A stretch of DNA of 42,227 nt from Gnetum montanum (lineage: Eukaryota; Streptophyta; Gnetopsida; Gnetales; Gnetaceae). The stretch is taken from NCBI GenBank assembly GCA_015680685.1, contig MNCI01009225.1, positions 200,570 to 242,796 on the forward strand. Direction: 5' to 3'. The position numbers and the translations under genes were made by a program. Below, piece after piece: positions 10,220 through 22,569 of the stretch. How positions within the stretch are numbered: position 1 is the first letter of the stretch; the number at the start of each line of letters is the position of its first letter. The notes below the pieces were generated by a model. The model was not told the origin of the DNA. It saw nothing but the letters and a program-made list of their open reading frames with translations, and made no database searches.

Positions 10220-12945
10220 ATGAACCCAGATCAACCTTCGGTGTCAGTTTCAAATGTACTTGATATCTAACCTATCCAATAAGAGACCAGGATTAACAAC
10301 CCTATAGATCTCATGATGGTTGGACCAAGAAAATCCCTTAGGATACACAGCCAAGACCCAAAATACATCATACTTAGCAATGAGTAATACAACTTTATAT
10401 GTTAAAAGCTCCAACCAAGATTACCTATAGATCACCTTAACATAGAGGCAAAACAAGACTTTGAACTAATCCACCAAGATGAATAGGAGTATATTCCTTT
10501 CTCATTAGACATCACCCCATTCATAGAGTCCCACCACTAGTTGTTATCCCAGCTCATTCGAGTGAGTGAGCATGATGTGGGAACTAACTACAAGAAATCC
10601 TTACTGGAAGAAGAGGATGATTTCAAAGCTTGCTCTGAATACAAGGTCCCTTTTCCCATCATCTTCCAACAAACAATCCCTAGCCTAGCCCCTCCTTGGT
10701 TTAGTTCACCTATCCTTTCTAAAATAGTCATAACACCAGCATCACCTTCCTACTCTGTCAAGTTTAGATCTATGCCTATAGTGGCAAGCCATTAGATGCA
10801 ATACATGCATTATGATGTAATAGCTTCCTTTAACTTGCCCTTTGTGGCATCATCTCAACCTACCCAACTATCTTTGCCAACAATAATCATGCTAGCTTAG
10901 CCATATGTTCACATAGGATCCATCTCTAGGCCCCAAATAACTCAGGCATCCTACGTCCCACCTATTTCATTGGTGCCCTTGGTGTTGGTCCAACCCATGC
11001 ATGTGTGGCTTGCCCCAATCACTATCCTTATAATGCAGCCAATGCTCCAAGTACATCCCATTTCCACTGAAGCCCTCAAAGCTGCTGGAACAAATGTTAA
11101 AAGCTAGGCACATCAAATATAAGCAAATGTCTGAGGATGCTCATAAAAGGCATGATATATACTACGAGCTGCTCAGGAACCCTACTTTAATGACACCAAA
11201 TGAGCCCCCAGTCCCAAAATATTTCTAGCTAGATTGGTTCTGCAATTACCACTAATTGTCTAGTCATGGTATGGACTTTTGCCTAGCCTTACAAGATGAT
11301 TTGCAAAAGATGATCAATAGAGGTGAGCTGGTCCTTGACACTACAAATCCAATTAGGCCATAGAACTAATCTATGAGGGTGTACAAGGACCCTCTAAATA
11401 TGAACAATGTTGGCTACATCATAAACATTATCAACATTGATGATAACTTGGAACCAATGCAGTGACCATTCATGATTCATGTGCCCTCTAGTAGCGTAAG
11501 GAGCCCCTTGGACCCTATGGGTTTGAGACCTCCTTTCATCATTAGAGTGTCACCTCAAGTGCCCACAACACCCTTTATGATTAAGGCCCCACAACACATC
11601 ACAAAAACAATAGTTCAACTACCCTTCATTGTCAAGATGTCCTAACATGCTAATCCTTTAATTGCCCAAAGCCTAGTAGTAGCCAATGCATCGGTCCCTT
11701 CTTGTCCAAGGGTCAATCCTACTAGCAACATTAACAAACCCTCTAGGTGGCAACCTAGGAGACCCAATGAGCATCTTGCAGATAGAATGATTAAGCAACA
11801 TGAAGACTAAAGAGTTCTCAGTCTACCAAAGCTAATCCCTATATCTATGATCCCCTTGGCCAAAACAACTGAGGAGGCCATAACTAGCAAATCACAGTCA
11901 AACACTAAGGCCCCTACACAAGCCAAGCCAATAAAGCCCAAGTTACCTCTACGAGAGGTCTATCTCTTAGGATGCATGGAGGAAGTCAAAGCCAACAAAA
12001 ACATCGCCAATGGTAATGACTTCATGGATGCATTAGCCCAAGTCAAGTAAGCCCTTAAGCAAAGGAACACAACATGGAGCTTGTATGACCTAATCATGAC
12101 CTCATCTGCCCACCACAAAGCACTAGTGCAAATGTTGACCTTAATTCCTATCATGGAGGACATCCTTGTAGATGAAAACTCCATCCACACAGTCATGTTA
12201 CTTGCTGTGTCATGGGAACTAAGTTCCACATCCCTAGCATTTTGTAATGAAGCAATCAAGGTCAACCCTGTGAAGGGTGAGGTCATAACAGCCCCCATGT
12301 TCATCACCATACATGTTGGGCAATGCAAGATTTAGAGAGTAAACATTGACAATGGGGTAGCCACAAACATTATTTTGTACACCATCATCAACAAGCTAGG
12401 CCTCGCAAGCTAGGTCAAGCCAATGAAAATCACATGCCCAAAACCCTTCAATGGGTCATGTGTCATTATCAAGGGCATGATCACCATAGCCTTTGTGGTA
12501 GAGGAAAAATTCCCCACCACTATCAAATTCATCATCATAGAGGAGATGCTAAGCTTTAACCTAATATTGGGTAGGCCTTGGCTAGCCTAGTTACGAGTTG
12601 TCTCCTCTCTGATTCATTAGGAGTTCCACCTTCTATACAAAGGTGGTGAAGTTATCATCCATGGTGATAACATCATTCCTCTAGCCATCAACAATGTAGA
12701 TATGGAGTAAGGGTCGAAGATCAAATTTCCTGATGATGCACCTATGGCAGATAACAAAACACGTGAAACTAACACACCCAAAGAAGTAGTGGAAGCTAAT
12801 GACCTCCCAAAGGATGCCCTTTGGGCAAAGTTGCCCTTAGACATAGTGAGGGTCAAGGAGAATACCAAATAGTGCAATCTAGGCCCTACATGCCCCCTAA
12901 CCCAAACTAGGTTAGGAAGCAATTGTGTGATTAAGGTACCCCCTT
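10220..12945 (+). pseudogene. Gag-protease polyprotein, element 2 (broken, capsid deleted)
   Basis: Paralogue of the frame at 2501-5870. It starts MNPDQPSVSVSNVL; 10541-10795 matches the N-terminal Gag of element 1. Near 11060 the sequence jumps to the part equivalent to 4105 of element 1, so about 950 bp with the capsid core is missing. A zinc-binding-like CNYH...SHGMDFC segment at 11235-11285 keeps its Cys and His. The protease lies at about 12300-12690 with VNIDNGVATNIILY (DNG, normal for related plant elements) and FNLILGRPWLA. Many stops interrupt the frame. Nothing like RT or integrase follows. Confidence 0.75.
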
Positions 12946-13224
12946 AGTCCAGAACACACTAGGTAGTAGCACATTATTCACTTTTGTGTGCCTTGTACCC
13001 TACCTTCTACTTCTATTGCATTTGTGTTGCATTAGGTTAGCATAGTAACATGTTATTTGCATTTTGCTTAATTTCTTAGGTTATGCATTTATTTGCTTAG
13101 TCCTTGCATTCATACACTTTTCTTACACATTTTCTTATTATTTTACACTTCTGTAGTTATCACTTTAAAAACATCACAATGTATAAAAATCATAAAAACC
13201 AAAATTACAAAAAGTGAGAAAGCA

Positions 13225-13600
13225 ATACCCGACCCACCATGGCCTTAAATTGGCAATGTTGCGATAGCCCAAAATGGCCTTAAACTATCAACACAGCCTG
13301 CTATGGCCTTAAATTAGCAACCTAGTGGCCCAAAATGGCTTAAAACTATTGCTTTTAATTCCTTCATAGAGGCCCAGAATGGCCCTAAACTACCATTATC
13401 ACCATGCTTGAAATGACCTTAAACTAGCAATATGTAGCCTAGAATGGCCTTAAACTACCACCTTGGTCCACTATGGCCTTAAACTAGCAATGCATGATCC
13501 AAAATGACCAAAAACTTACATCGAACCTCCCACTACAACCTTAAACTAGCATGGGGCCTATCAAGGCCTTAAACTAACAATAGACTCGCCATGGCTTATA
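13225..13600 (+). repeat. Minisatellite-like zone of element 2
   Basis: About ten degenerate units share the core TATGGCCTTAAACTAGCAA, spaced about 30-40 bp. They correspond to 6030-6545 of element 1, but the core has drifted from ATGACGTTAAACTGGCAC to ATGGCCTTAAACTAGCAA. Confidence 0.7.
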
Positions 13601-13899
13601 ATGGCCTAGACTCTCATATTTGTAGGAAATGTAATAAAATCATCATATATAGATAAAAGTCTACACATAACAAATGATCATCCATAGAAAATGTAATGTG
13701 AATAGCAATACATAGCATGCATGGCATCACATAGGCAAAAATGTAGCAAAATGCCCATTGGGATGTACATCTAGTCATGCTCAACCAGTGGCACTAGGTG
13801 GGGATGGATCAACACATTATAAAAAATGGTGTACGAATCGACACATTACAAAAAATAAAGGTTTTTAAGACACAAAATTGAATACCATGATTCAACTCT
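13601..13899. other. Unassigned junction region
   Basis: No gene. A short near-duplication (TCAACACATTATAAAAAAT / TCGACACATTACAAAAAAT) lies at about 13808-13855. The 3' boundary of element 2 falls somewhere here but no LTR edge is visible. Confidence 0.4.
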
Positions 13900-16806
13900 T
13901 CAAAATCGAACAACATGTTCCTTGATGGTGTGAAGCTTGTTGGAGAAGATCAAACAGTCCCAAGCAATGGTGGTTCCTGAAGCTCTGAGTGACCTTTACC
14001 AAATTCACACACTAGTGGTGGTTGAGGTGGCTATGGTTGTTCTACTATTTCTGTGACTTTAGGTAGGAGGTAAAAAGCATCTAGCAATGCTTTTATTTTC
14101 TCCTCCTTACTCCTAGGATCATGCACCATCCATGCATCTTCCCTAATATGGGTTGGAACAGGCACATCCCAAGGACACGGGATTGTTAGAAATAGCTCCT
14201 TTGCATTGATGAGCTAGGCAGAAAACTATTTTCATTCAATGTCAAATTCCCTAACTATGTTCTTCAGCTCCTAGTAGTCATTCATCCTTCTATCTAGGTT
14301 CTCAATGATAAATCGTTGATCTCTAAATCATCCTTTGAGAACTTTAAGTTCAGCATTTGCAATCTCAAGCTTCTGCTTGGTGTCTTTGTGGTTCTTGAAC
14401 TCAGCCTCATATAGAAAATATGAGCTAGCCACTTGTTTCTCCAATTCTAACCACAACCATTTGGCAATCAACATTGCTAGGCTTGCATAACAAAGATTGG
14501 TCAACTTCATGTACTCTATCATCTCCCAATTTGCAACTCCTTTAAGATAATCTTTGCTTTGTTGTAGGGATCGATCCCATTAATGATGGGATACCACATA
14601 TCTCTTCCTTATTAGAGTTTCTAAAGGGATTCATTTAGTTTTGGCTTTGCCATCTGGATGTGCTTTTCATTCACTTCCTTCTACAAGCCAACCTATTCTC
14701 TGTAGTGATTTTTCACTTTCTCAAATTTGAGTGCTTCATTCTTCCAGGCAGTAATCTTGATGGAAAACTTTTAATACAAGATGTGTACCTTCTCCATTGA
14801 CAGATTACAATTTTCTATGGCCAATTTTCTCAATTCACTGTTTACCCTAGAAAGCTACTCCTATGTTGATGAATGAATTCTTGCATTTGATCTTTCCACA
14901 CATCAACATTTCATAGGTGATGATTCTATGCAGTCAATGATTCATTCTCTTGATGCATCTAATTCAAGTCCTTTTGGATTGAGTATGTTTTAGCTTCAGC
15001 TACAAACTATCTAAAGATGGTCATCACTACCTCCTACTCAGCCTTCCAAAATCATTCTTAAAACTATTTGATAGCTTCATCTCTTGTCACTACTAGGCTG
15101 AGGATTACTTGTTCTACAAGTTAGGCATGAAGTTCGATAACCCCCATGGCCAAGCATTGATTTTTCTCTTGAGCCATTTCTAGTTTCCCCTCCAAAATAA
15201 TGCATCTACCCCTTACAGTTAGTAGCTCTAACTGGGTTGTGATGATGTTCTATGAAAGATCAAAAATTTCTAGAGTCAGTTGCCTAGTTTCTACTAGTCG
15301 TTCCAGCAAATTTTCATGCTGTGCTACATTTAATTTTCCATTGAATATTCCTATAGATGTCTGCACATCTTGAAGTGTAGATATGTCTAGTATAGATGCT
15401 ACATGTGCATTCAATGCTTTTGCTACATGGTCAGCAACCACCTCTACCACTGTCTCCTATCTTTGGTGCTGCATCACCAAGACAATTGCCTCTTCTCCTT
15501 CCTCCAACTACACCAATAACGTGGTGTCATTCCTAGATATTTATGGGAATATATGGTGTGTTTCTAGTAACATTGTCAACTCTTGAGCATTGGGATCCAA
15601 CCTTGAAAGCAACTGCATTCTTTGGGTAGAGAAAATGGGACCACCCCTCTCCATCTAGCTAACTATTTAGACCACCTTGTTAAGGTAACTCATCATTGGC
15701 CAATATATAGATGGATCTGCCCCACTCATTTCTACTTGTTGCTCTTGTTTTCTTAAAAGCTGTTCATATATTTGACATAGACACTCAAGGAATACATGGG
15801 CCTCTAGTATTGTTTCCTGAGTGGGTGGTGGTGGTAGCTGCTTCTCTTCTTGGGTTGTCATTGGAATTTTTTGTTTCATGATTTCTGACCATGAGGCCAA
15901 ATAAGCATGCTTGAGAATGTCATCAGAGTAGCAAACAATGCCTACCCTTTTGCAAAGCTTTCTGATGAGACATGGAAAGGGTAGGGTTTTCCTTCCATGT
16001 TCATTTTATTTAAAACATTTCTTAATCTCCAAATATAGCAATTATGGAAGGTTAATGAGGAACTTCATACTTAGAGCAGTGCATGCTTGGGCAGAGAAAG
16101 TAGTCACCTTGCTTGGCCTCACTGTTGGATTGAGGTGATAGGTTACAATCTTGAAATAAATCTACTTTGCTAGTGTGAGTGCATCATACTCCTTACAGTT
16201 GACCTTGTAGCATCACTAGGTCCACTCCCTCTTGGCCTCAGGATTGCCTTTTGTAGATAATTCAGCTAGTTGTGTTCTTGAGTTAAGCAACCCAAGTGCC
16301 TATGCAATGGCTTCTACCAAGTAGGACACTTGAATGTCCTTGATCTTGACAATGGACCTTAGCCTTTAGCTACTCCAAAATATATAGGTCTCTCCCATGT
16401 ACCATTCCCCATTAGACATGATGGCTAGCCACATGGGAGAGGTCTTTAGTTGTGTCTTGACATCCTTTGGAGCTTTCTCCAAAAATGGCCCAAAGTTGAT
16501 CTCTTGAAGAACTCATCTTTGAATGTCTTGAGACTGAATGATGTATAGGCAGGCTTGAGTCAAAGTGACCTCAAGCCTTAGCATAGGTCTAGGCACTTCT
16601 CCTCATTGGGATTGTTCTATTGGAACTTCTTCTTTTGGAATCTATTGAACAGATTCTACTTTAGGCTCCTCATGAAGAGGTCCCATTACATGGATTACCT
16701 CTAGTAGTTCTTGGCCTTATTCTTGTTGGCCCATTCTAGCTCTAGATCATTTCTCCTATGGTTGTGAGGTTTCTTCTTCCTATAGACGTTTTTGTTTGGG
16801 TGTCAT
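13900..16806 (-). pseudogene. Broken long ORF resembling plant transposon-associated protein
   Basis: Reading leftwards from an ATG at 16806 (MTPKQKRL) there is a long frame broken by many stops and shifts, about 960 codons in all. Near 15960-16010 it reads TLPFPCLIRKLCKRVGI, which resembles the LPFPCLITxLCxxAGV signature I associate with the putative plant transposon protein domain (PF20167, from memory). After it come a Pro/Gln-rich stretch (KQLPPPPTQET) and two helical, probably coiled-coil parts (around 15250-15450, and 14328-14522 with LEKQVASS...KQKLEIANAELKVLKG). No RT motif was seen. It is likely an accessory ORF of an LTR element in minus orientation; its function is unknown. Confidence 0.5.
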
Positions 16807-17254
16807 CTGTAATCATAATAAGACCATGGATTAGCAACCATTGTGTAGCCTTAAAGTAATTGGGATACCTTATCTCATAAGGATAGTTACACTTGGCTAA
16901 GCTGTGATTATGGCTGATTTCATTAACCCAATTATCATTTATTTTATATGTTATTATGAATAATTCATCTTGAAGGTTGTTGGAGGGGTTAACCCTTGAA
17001 AAAGTTGATGTTTATATGTGGTTAATGTTAGTAACCCTTGGGGGAGTTGGAAAAAATTTTCAAAAATTTTCATCAAAAACCTTAAGGTTTTTGGCCCCCA
17101 TGATAAAGATCTTACCTCCAATAATTGTAGGATCAAAAAATGGAGTGATTTGAACAAACAGTTTGGAAATTTTGAGCTCTGGAAGGTTTTGGGCTCTAAG
17201 AAATTGCAAAAAACTCCTCGTGTGTTATGAGAAAATGACAAAAATTCCTAACTA
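16807..17254. other. Unassigned stretch next to LTR-like segment
   Basis: No gene recognised; the short frames on both strands are not convincing. It could be the rest of an LTR whose U3-like start lies at 17255-17355, but no TGATGAG-type edge is visible. Confidence 0.25.
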
Positions 17255-17355
17255 CTTAGTGGTTTATAGCAGATCTAAGCACTACGTCGATGAGGCCTAG
17301 TTGACGAGGTCTCATTGACGTAGCCTCATCGACATAGCCAACAACCATCATTGAC
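17255..17355 (-). repeat. LTR-start-like segment with TCGATGAGGCCT units
   Basis: TTTATAG followed by GTCGATGAGGCC, GTTGACGAGGTC and CCTCATCGACATAGCC resembles, in order and spacing, the LTR fragment at 24690-24806 (TTTATAG, ATCGATGGGGCC, GTCGACGAGGCC). It may be the 3' LTR edge of element A or the 5' LTR of the element holding the 13900-16806 frame. Confidence 0.35.
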
Positions 17356-17459
17356 TTGGTCAAATTGTTAAAATATAAGGAATTTTTTGGTGAAATTGGG
17401 ATCAAATGAAAGCTCAGAAGATCAAGAATAGTATGAAAACATGAGAAGAGGGTGTTGAA

Positions 17460-18954
17460 GCTCATAAATTTTGGAGATAGGAGAAAAATTTATTTAGTGG
17501 ATGAATGAAATGAAAGATTAAGGATCACTGAGCAATTTACTCAATGGAAAATACAAAAGATAGGATTGTAGTGATGTCAAAGGTAAGGAACCTTAACTAA
17601 ACAAGCCAAGAGCTATGTAGGTGGGTCCTTCTCATAGTAGGCTCATGCCCTTTTTGCCCTTGCATAGCCTCAAGTAAAGAGTCTATGTGCCCCATAGTCA
17701 ATTAATGGTCATGAAAAGTTAAAGACTAACTCGAAAGAATCTACTCAAGAACCCCAACACATAGGACCAAGACATAAAGCATAACATAGAACCTAGTAGT
17801 GAGGTGAGTTATGGTAGCATAGATGAATGATAGAGAAGGTGGAATGGAGTTCCAAATTGAGGTCATAAGAAGGTCCTTATGGAATTTGTTGTTAAAATGA
17901 CCTAGGAAGTTCCATCCTCAGTCCAGACCAAAACCATGCACCTTCAGTGAGTTCACATGGCCACTCTAAGACCAATCCACCTAGTCAAGATACACGAATT
18001 CTTTCACAAAACAACCACCATTCCATAAGGAGAAGAAAAGAGAATAGAAAGTGAGAGAGAGGGCCTTAGTTAGAGGGGACCTTCAAGAATAGGTGCATGT
18101 TGTTCAAGTCTCATAACCAGTGCTTGTAGCTTATTTATTTGTCCAAGGGATGTGATTTGAATTCCCATTCTTGTTTTTTTTTCCTTATTTTTCTCTCTTT
18201 TTTTTCTTTTTTTATTTTTTTAAAATGGAAACCACACCATGCAACGACATTATTTAACTTCCTATTAGTGGTTGGTGTGGAATGGTAAGAAGTCTATAAA
18301 AAACACACAAGCACTCAAGTGAGTAGAAGAGTAGAAAGAGTATTGAGTTTCCTTGAAGTCATACCCTTTACAAACCTTTGAATCTTTCCTAATTCCAAAA
18401 CTACCAAGGTCATCGATTGATTAAAAGTTTCTTTAATGAAAAGGACCTCAAATTCCAAAAATAAGGAAAACAATAGAGTTCATTGGATGGGTGGATGATG
18501 TGAACTCACTACCTATTCCATAAACAATAAACCATGCCAAAGTCATTAGACATCAAAATTCAAAAAATAGAAACTAGACATTGATGATCACATATTAAGC
18601 ACAACCCATCATTAGTAAACAACAACAGCAACACTGTGTCTTGTAACAATAAAACACATTTATTGGCACAAATAAGAAAACATCACACTTAAACAAAAGA
18701 AAGAAAAATAAAGTAAAATATATAAGAAAGTGTAAAATAATCAAGAAAGTTTAAAGGTACTAAATATGGTGTAAAATTAGAAAAATTTGAAAATAAAAAA
18801 TTTGTAAAATCAAAACTGTGAAAAAAAAAGGTAGAAAGACTAAGGGGCCATGGTAATGATCAACATGGATGGCCATCTCTCCCATGACTAAGTTTGAAGG
18901 ATGAGATCCAAAAAATAGAATGGGGTTGTCCATCCATTGAGGCAATATTTACAC
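17460..18954 (-). other. 3' noncoding region of element A
   Basis: Collinear with 34350-35540 of element B; for example GTGGGTCCTTCTCATAGTAG / GTGGGTCCTCCCCAAAGTAG and AGGCTCATGCC in both. It has A/T-rich runs at 18170-18225 and 18660-18840. No gene is supported. Confidence 0.6.
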
Positions 18955-20050
18955 TAGCCTATCTTGGTTCTAGGAAAGGCTTTACTTATTGGATGTTGAC
19001 CAACTACTTTTTATTTGGGTTATTAGGTTTGTAGATAATCATAGCCCTAGAGGAAAAGGTTTGATCAATTATATAAGGTTCCACCCACAATGTTTGGAAT
19101 TTTTTATTTTAGGATACATGTGTGGGGTTCTAGTAGATAACCTTATCTCCTAGTTGAAGTTTTACTTTCCTGATTCTAAGGTCATGACGTTGCTTGCTAA
19201 ATGCCTTTTTCACCTCATTCAAGGATAGGGCCAGTAATTGATTTTTATCTAACACATTTAGGTTGATTAATCTTTCTTTCTATGCTAGACTTAGGTCAAG
19301 ATTTAGTTCATAGGTTGTTGAGAGCATACGAAGCTTGAATTGGAGTGGGAGCGTTGGAAGTTTCCTATACACTAACTCGTAGGGAGAATAGCCAATAGGA
19401 AGTTTCCAAGTTAAACGATAAGCCCAAAGAGCATTGTTAAGCTTTGTACTCCAATCCTTCCTATATTTGCTAATGGTTTGTGTTAGTATTTTTATGATCT
19501 CCCAGTTGGTTACCTCTACTTAACCATTAACTTGGGGATGGTAAGGTGTTGTTAATTTATGTTCTACCCCCAAGCATTACATTAACTTTCTAAATGTGGC
19601 ACCTGTGAAATGAGTTCCATTATTAGAAATTAGTGAATGTGGCACTCCCAAACCTATTCACAATATTTTCTTGTATAAATTTGGTAGCAATGGATGATGT
19701 ACAATTAGTAATGGTTGCTACGTCTACTCATTTTGTGTAATAGTCAACTGCTACTATAATATACATATTTCCATTGGACATGGGTGTGATGGGACCCATG
19801 AAGTTAATGCCCCATATGTAAAAAGGTTCTAGTGGTTGAATCCACTGTTGAGGATCTTACATGCAAGCAATCATCTCCCCATCACGTTTACAATGTTCAC
19901 AAGACTTGATGAACTAGTGGACATCCCTAAATATTGTAGGCCAATAGTATCTTGCCATTAGAAATTTTATGGCTATGCATCTCCTTGCATAGTGGCCTCC
20001 ACAAGGCCCTTCGTGAGCATCTTGGAGAATATGCAGTTGATCTTTGTCAA
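18955..20050 (-). pseudogene. Integrase, element A (broken)
   Basis: Inserts element DNA into the host. Reading leftwards: the HHCC zinc segment is complete (HEGPCGGHYARR ... SCEHCKRDGEM), followed by the core ([36 protein letters not shown]) and a C-terminal part (KAFSKQRHDLRIRKVK). The two positions where Ty3 integrases have the catalytic Asp (GIDFMGP and SDNGTHF) both read Asn; only the Glu remains. Several in-frame stops are present. Element B has the same two Asn. Confidence 0.85.
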
Positions 20051-20279
20051 GGACACACTAATGGATTAGGCCATTGGCACACACCTTGTAAAGGTGTATG
20101 TTGATTTCCATGAAGTATTTAACCCAATGAAGAAATTCTTGCTTCTTCCTAAAACCAAAATCTTGTGGCATCCCTTGAGTAAGAAGATATGCGAGGATGC
20201 CATTAAACCATATTGCTTTTGTAGGATTTGTTCACTTATTACTCCTGTAAAGAGGATTTTTTTGAAAAATGATCAGAGA

Positions 20280-20700
20280 GTGGGCTCTCCTCCTCTTTAT
20301 TATCCCATCTTAAGAACGAGAGGTGGTCAATGACCACATTCTCAGTACCTTTCCAATCTACCATAGTGAGATCAAATTCTTGCAAGATCACAAGCCACAG
20401 TATGACATGAGGGCTCACTGTTGGTGTATTCATGAGGGAGTAAATTGCACTATGATCCATATGCACAAATACTTTATAACCAAGCACATAGTTCCAGAAC
20501 TTTTCTAATGCATACAACACTGCCATTAGTTCTTTCTCTGTGGTAGTGTAGTTTAACTATGCTTCCACAATGCTTCAACTCCTGTAGTGAATGTAATATA
20601 GACTTTTCTTATCATCCATCTGCATGAGCACTACTCCCAAAGTATAGTTAGATGCATCTATCATGATATGGAATGTTTGGACCAATTTGGTGCTCATAGG
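20280..20700 (-). pseudogene. RNase H domain, element A (broken)
   Basis: Degrades the RNA strand during reverse transcription. The frame reads TEKELMAVLYALEKFWNY, then VLGYKVFVHMDHSAIYSLMN, a good match to the RNase H-like domain that follows RT in Ty3/gypsy elements. It lies directly after the RT remnant and aligns with 36880-37245 of element B. Confidence 0.8.
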
Positions 20701-21570
20701 ATTGGCGTTTCTATGAGTTTATCTTTTAATTGTTGGAATTTTTGTTCATATTCCTTTGTCCAAATGAAAGGTACATCTTTCTTTATAAGATCTACCAACA
20801 GCTTGGAAATCTTACAGAAATTCTCTATGAATTATTGGTAGTAGCCAATTTGTCCAAGGAATGACCGATCATCTTTAATGGTCTTTGGTTAGCATGTTAT
20901 TCCTTGGATGATCCTTATTTTTTCTGTCTACCTCAATCCCTTTTTGTGAAATTTGGTGCCCTAGCATAATGCCTTCTTGGACCATGAGATGGCTCTTTTG
21001 CCAATTGAGCTATAGGTTTGTCTCTACACATCTCTTCAATACTTACTCAAGTCAGTCCAAGGCTTACTCAAAGGTAGCTCCATAGGTAGAAAATTCATCC
21101 ATGAAGACTTTAATAACACTACCAATTTGCTATTGAAAGATACTAAGGACTAAGCATCGAAATGTTGTAGGGGCATTACATAGACCAAATGGCATCTTAA
21201 AATATGCAAAAGTCCCCCAGGGACTCGTGAATGTTGTCTTGACCTGATCTTCGAGTGCAATCTAGGTTTGGTTATAGCCACTATAACCATCCAAGAAACT
21301 ATATTAACAATGCCCAGATATGGTGTCTAACACTTGATCCACAAATGACAAAGGAAAGTGATCTTTAAATATTGCCATATTCAACAGCCTAAAGTTGATT
21401 CAAACTTGACATTTGTCACCCTTCTTTAATACAATTATGTGTGGGCTAACCCACTCACAATCTACAATTGGATAGATGAACCCTACCTTGAGGAGTTGCT
21501 TTATTTCCTTCTTGATGATTTGCTTCAATTTGAGGTTCAGCCATCTCTATGGCTGCCTTCTAGGCTTCAT
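20700..21570 (-). pseudogene. Reverse transcriptase, element A (broken)
   Basis: Copies element RNA into DNA. Recognisable parts are LKQIIKKEIKQLLKVGFIYP, INFRLLNMAIFKDHFPLSF, QVLDTISGHC, FLDGYSGYNQ and MPFGLCNAPTTF. The catalytic motif reads VFMDEF where VFMDDF is expected, so the second Asp is Glu; element B keeps DD. Stops interrupt the frame repeatedly. Confidence 0.85.
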
Positions 21571-22079
21571 GGTTGAGCTAGTGTAAATGCGATGCTAGCA
21601 TATCCTTGGATTGATTCCTATTAGCTCTAGATATGACTAAGTAAATGTTTTTGATCATTTGTTCACCACTTTCAACAACTTTTCTTTTTGTTCAGGAGCA
21701 AGTTTGGCATTAATGATGACTAGTTTACCATTCTTTAAAAATGCATACTCCATACTAGTTGGTAAATTTTATAACTCTAAAGGCTCCTACTTGAAGTGAT
21801 CATGGATTTCCAACTCTCCCCAACAGGTATCATCATCTTCAGTAGAGAGTTGGAAATGAAATTTTTTGATTTTGTCCATGCTTTCAACATATGCACATAT
21901 TAAACTCTCAGTTGGCTCCATGCATATTGTGCTACTACCTAAATCAGCCATCAACCACTGGGTGCCCTCCTACTTTGTGGCTACTGCATACAAACATTGA
22001 ATGTTAATTTTATGCACATTGATTGCATGCCTTAATGTAGTACTCTTGATTGACCAAGTCTTTTGCACATAATTGCACT

Positions 22080-22560
22080 TGTTATCACTGTACGCGATGC
22101 ATGGAATACACATCTTCTAAATCTTTCCTAGCCCATTTTCCTTAGATATTTCTAAAGATAGGTCCCTTATACCCATTTTTGTGTTGACCATGCTTAACCA
22201 AGCCCTTCCCATAATGATGGGAAATTCATTTTTGCAATTGTCCACCTTGATTACCAGAAAATCAGCAAATAAGACTACCCACAAACTATGGTCACAATGT
22301 CATCTACTAATTCCAAAGGAATAGTAATTGACTGATCTACTAATTCTAAATGAATGTTGTTCTTCTTATGAGGTGGTAGGTTCTAGGCCTTGTACATATC
22401 ATGGGATATGAGGTTAACTCCCAAACCAAAGTCAAGAAGAGCCTTTCATAGCTCTTATCTAGTAATTTGTAGATAAATGAGTGGACTTCCTAGATCAGAT
22501 CTTTTTGTAGGAAGATTGCAAGCCTTGGTCTAGTCAAAAACACATAAGTTAGCATTACAG
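22080..22560 (-). pseudogene. Aspartic protease, element A (broken)
   Basis: Processes the polyprotein. It aligns with 38706-39179 of element B: SPLIYLQI, KALLDFGLGVNLISHDMYKA and a GRAWL-like end. The active-site triad position reads DFG instead of DSG, and stops are present. The 21570-22080 stretch that follows is the spacer to RT. Confidence 0.75.
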
Positions 22561-22569
22561 TGTGGATCC

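Larger units (their letters stand above)
839..13620 (+). mobile_element. Element 2: Gag-protease LTR retrotransposon, interrupted
   Basis: It starts with TGAAACACCACC and its 5' LTR (839-1161 plus 8351-9807) is split by element 1. After the LTR come a tRNA-Asn-like primer site, a Gag-protease pseudogene (10220-12945) and a 3' noncoding repeat zone (about 13225-13600) matching element 1. No RT, RNase H or integrase is visible, and no 3' LTR is found before the unrelated minus-strand frame at 13900, so the 3' end is truncated and 13620 is approximate. The 5 bases before the LTR are TACTA; no partner duplication was found. Confidence 0.7.

Noticed and set aside
18120-18170. Box B-like GATTTGAATTCCCA after TTGTAGCTTA
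   Set aside because: It lies in the 3' noncoding region shared by elements A and B (matching 34900-34980), so it belongs to the element rather than to a separate SINE.
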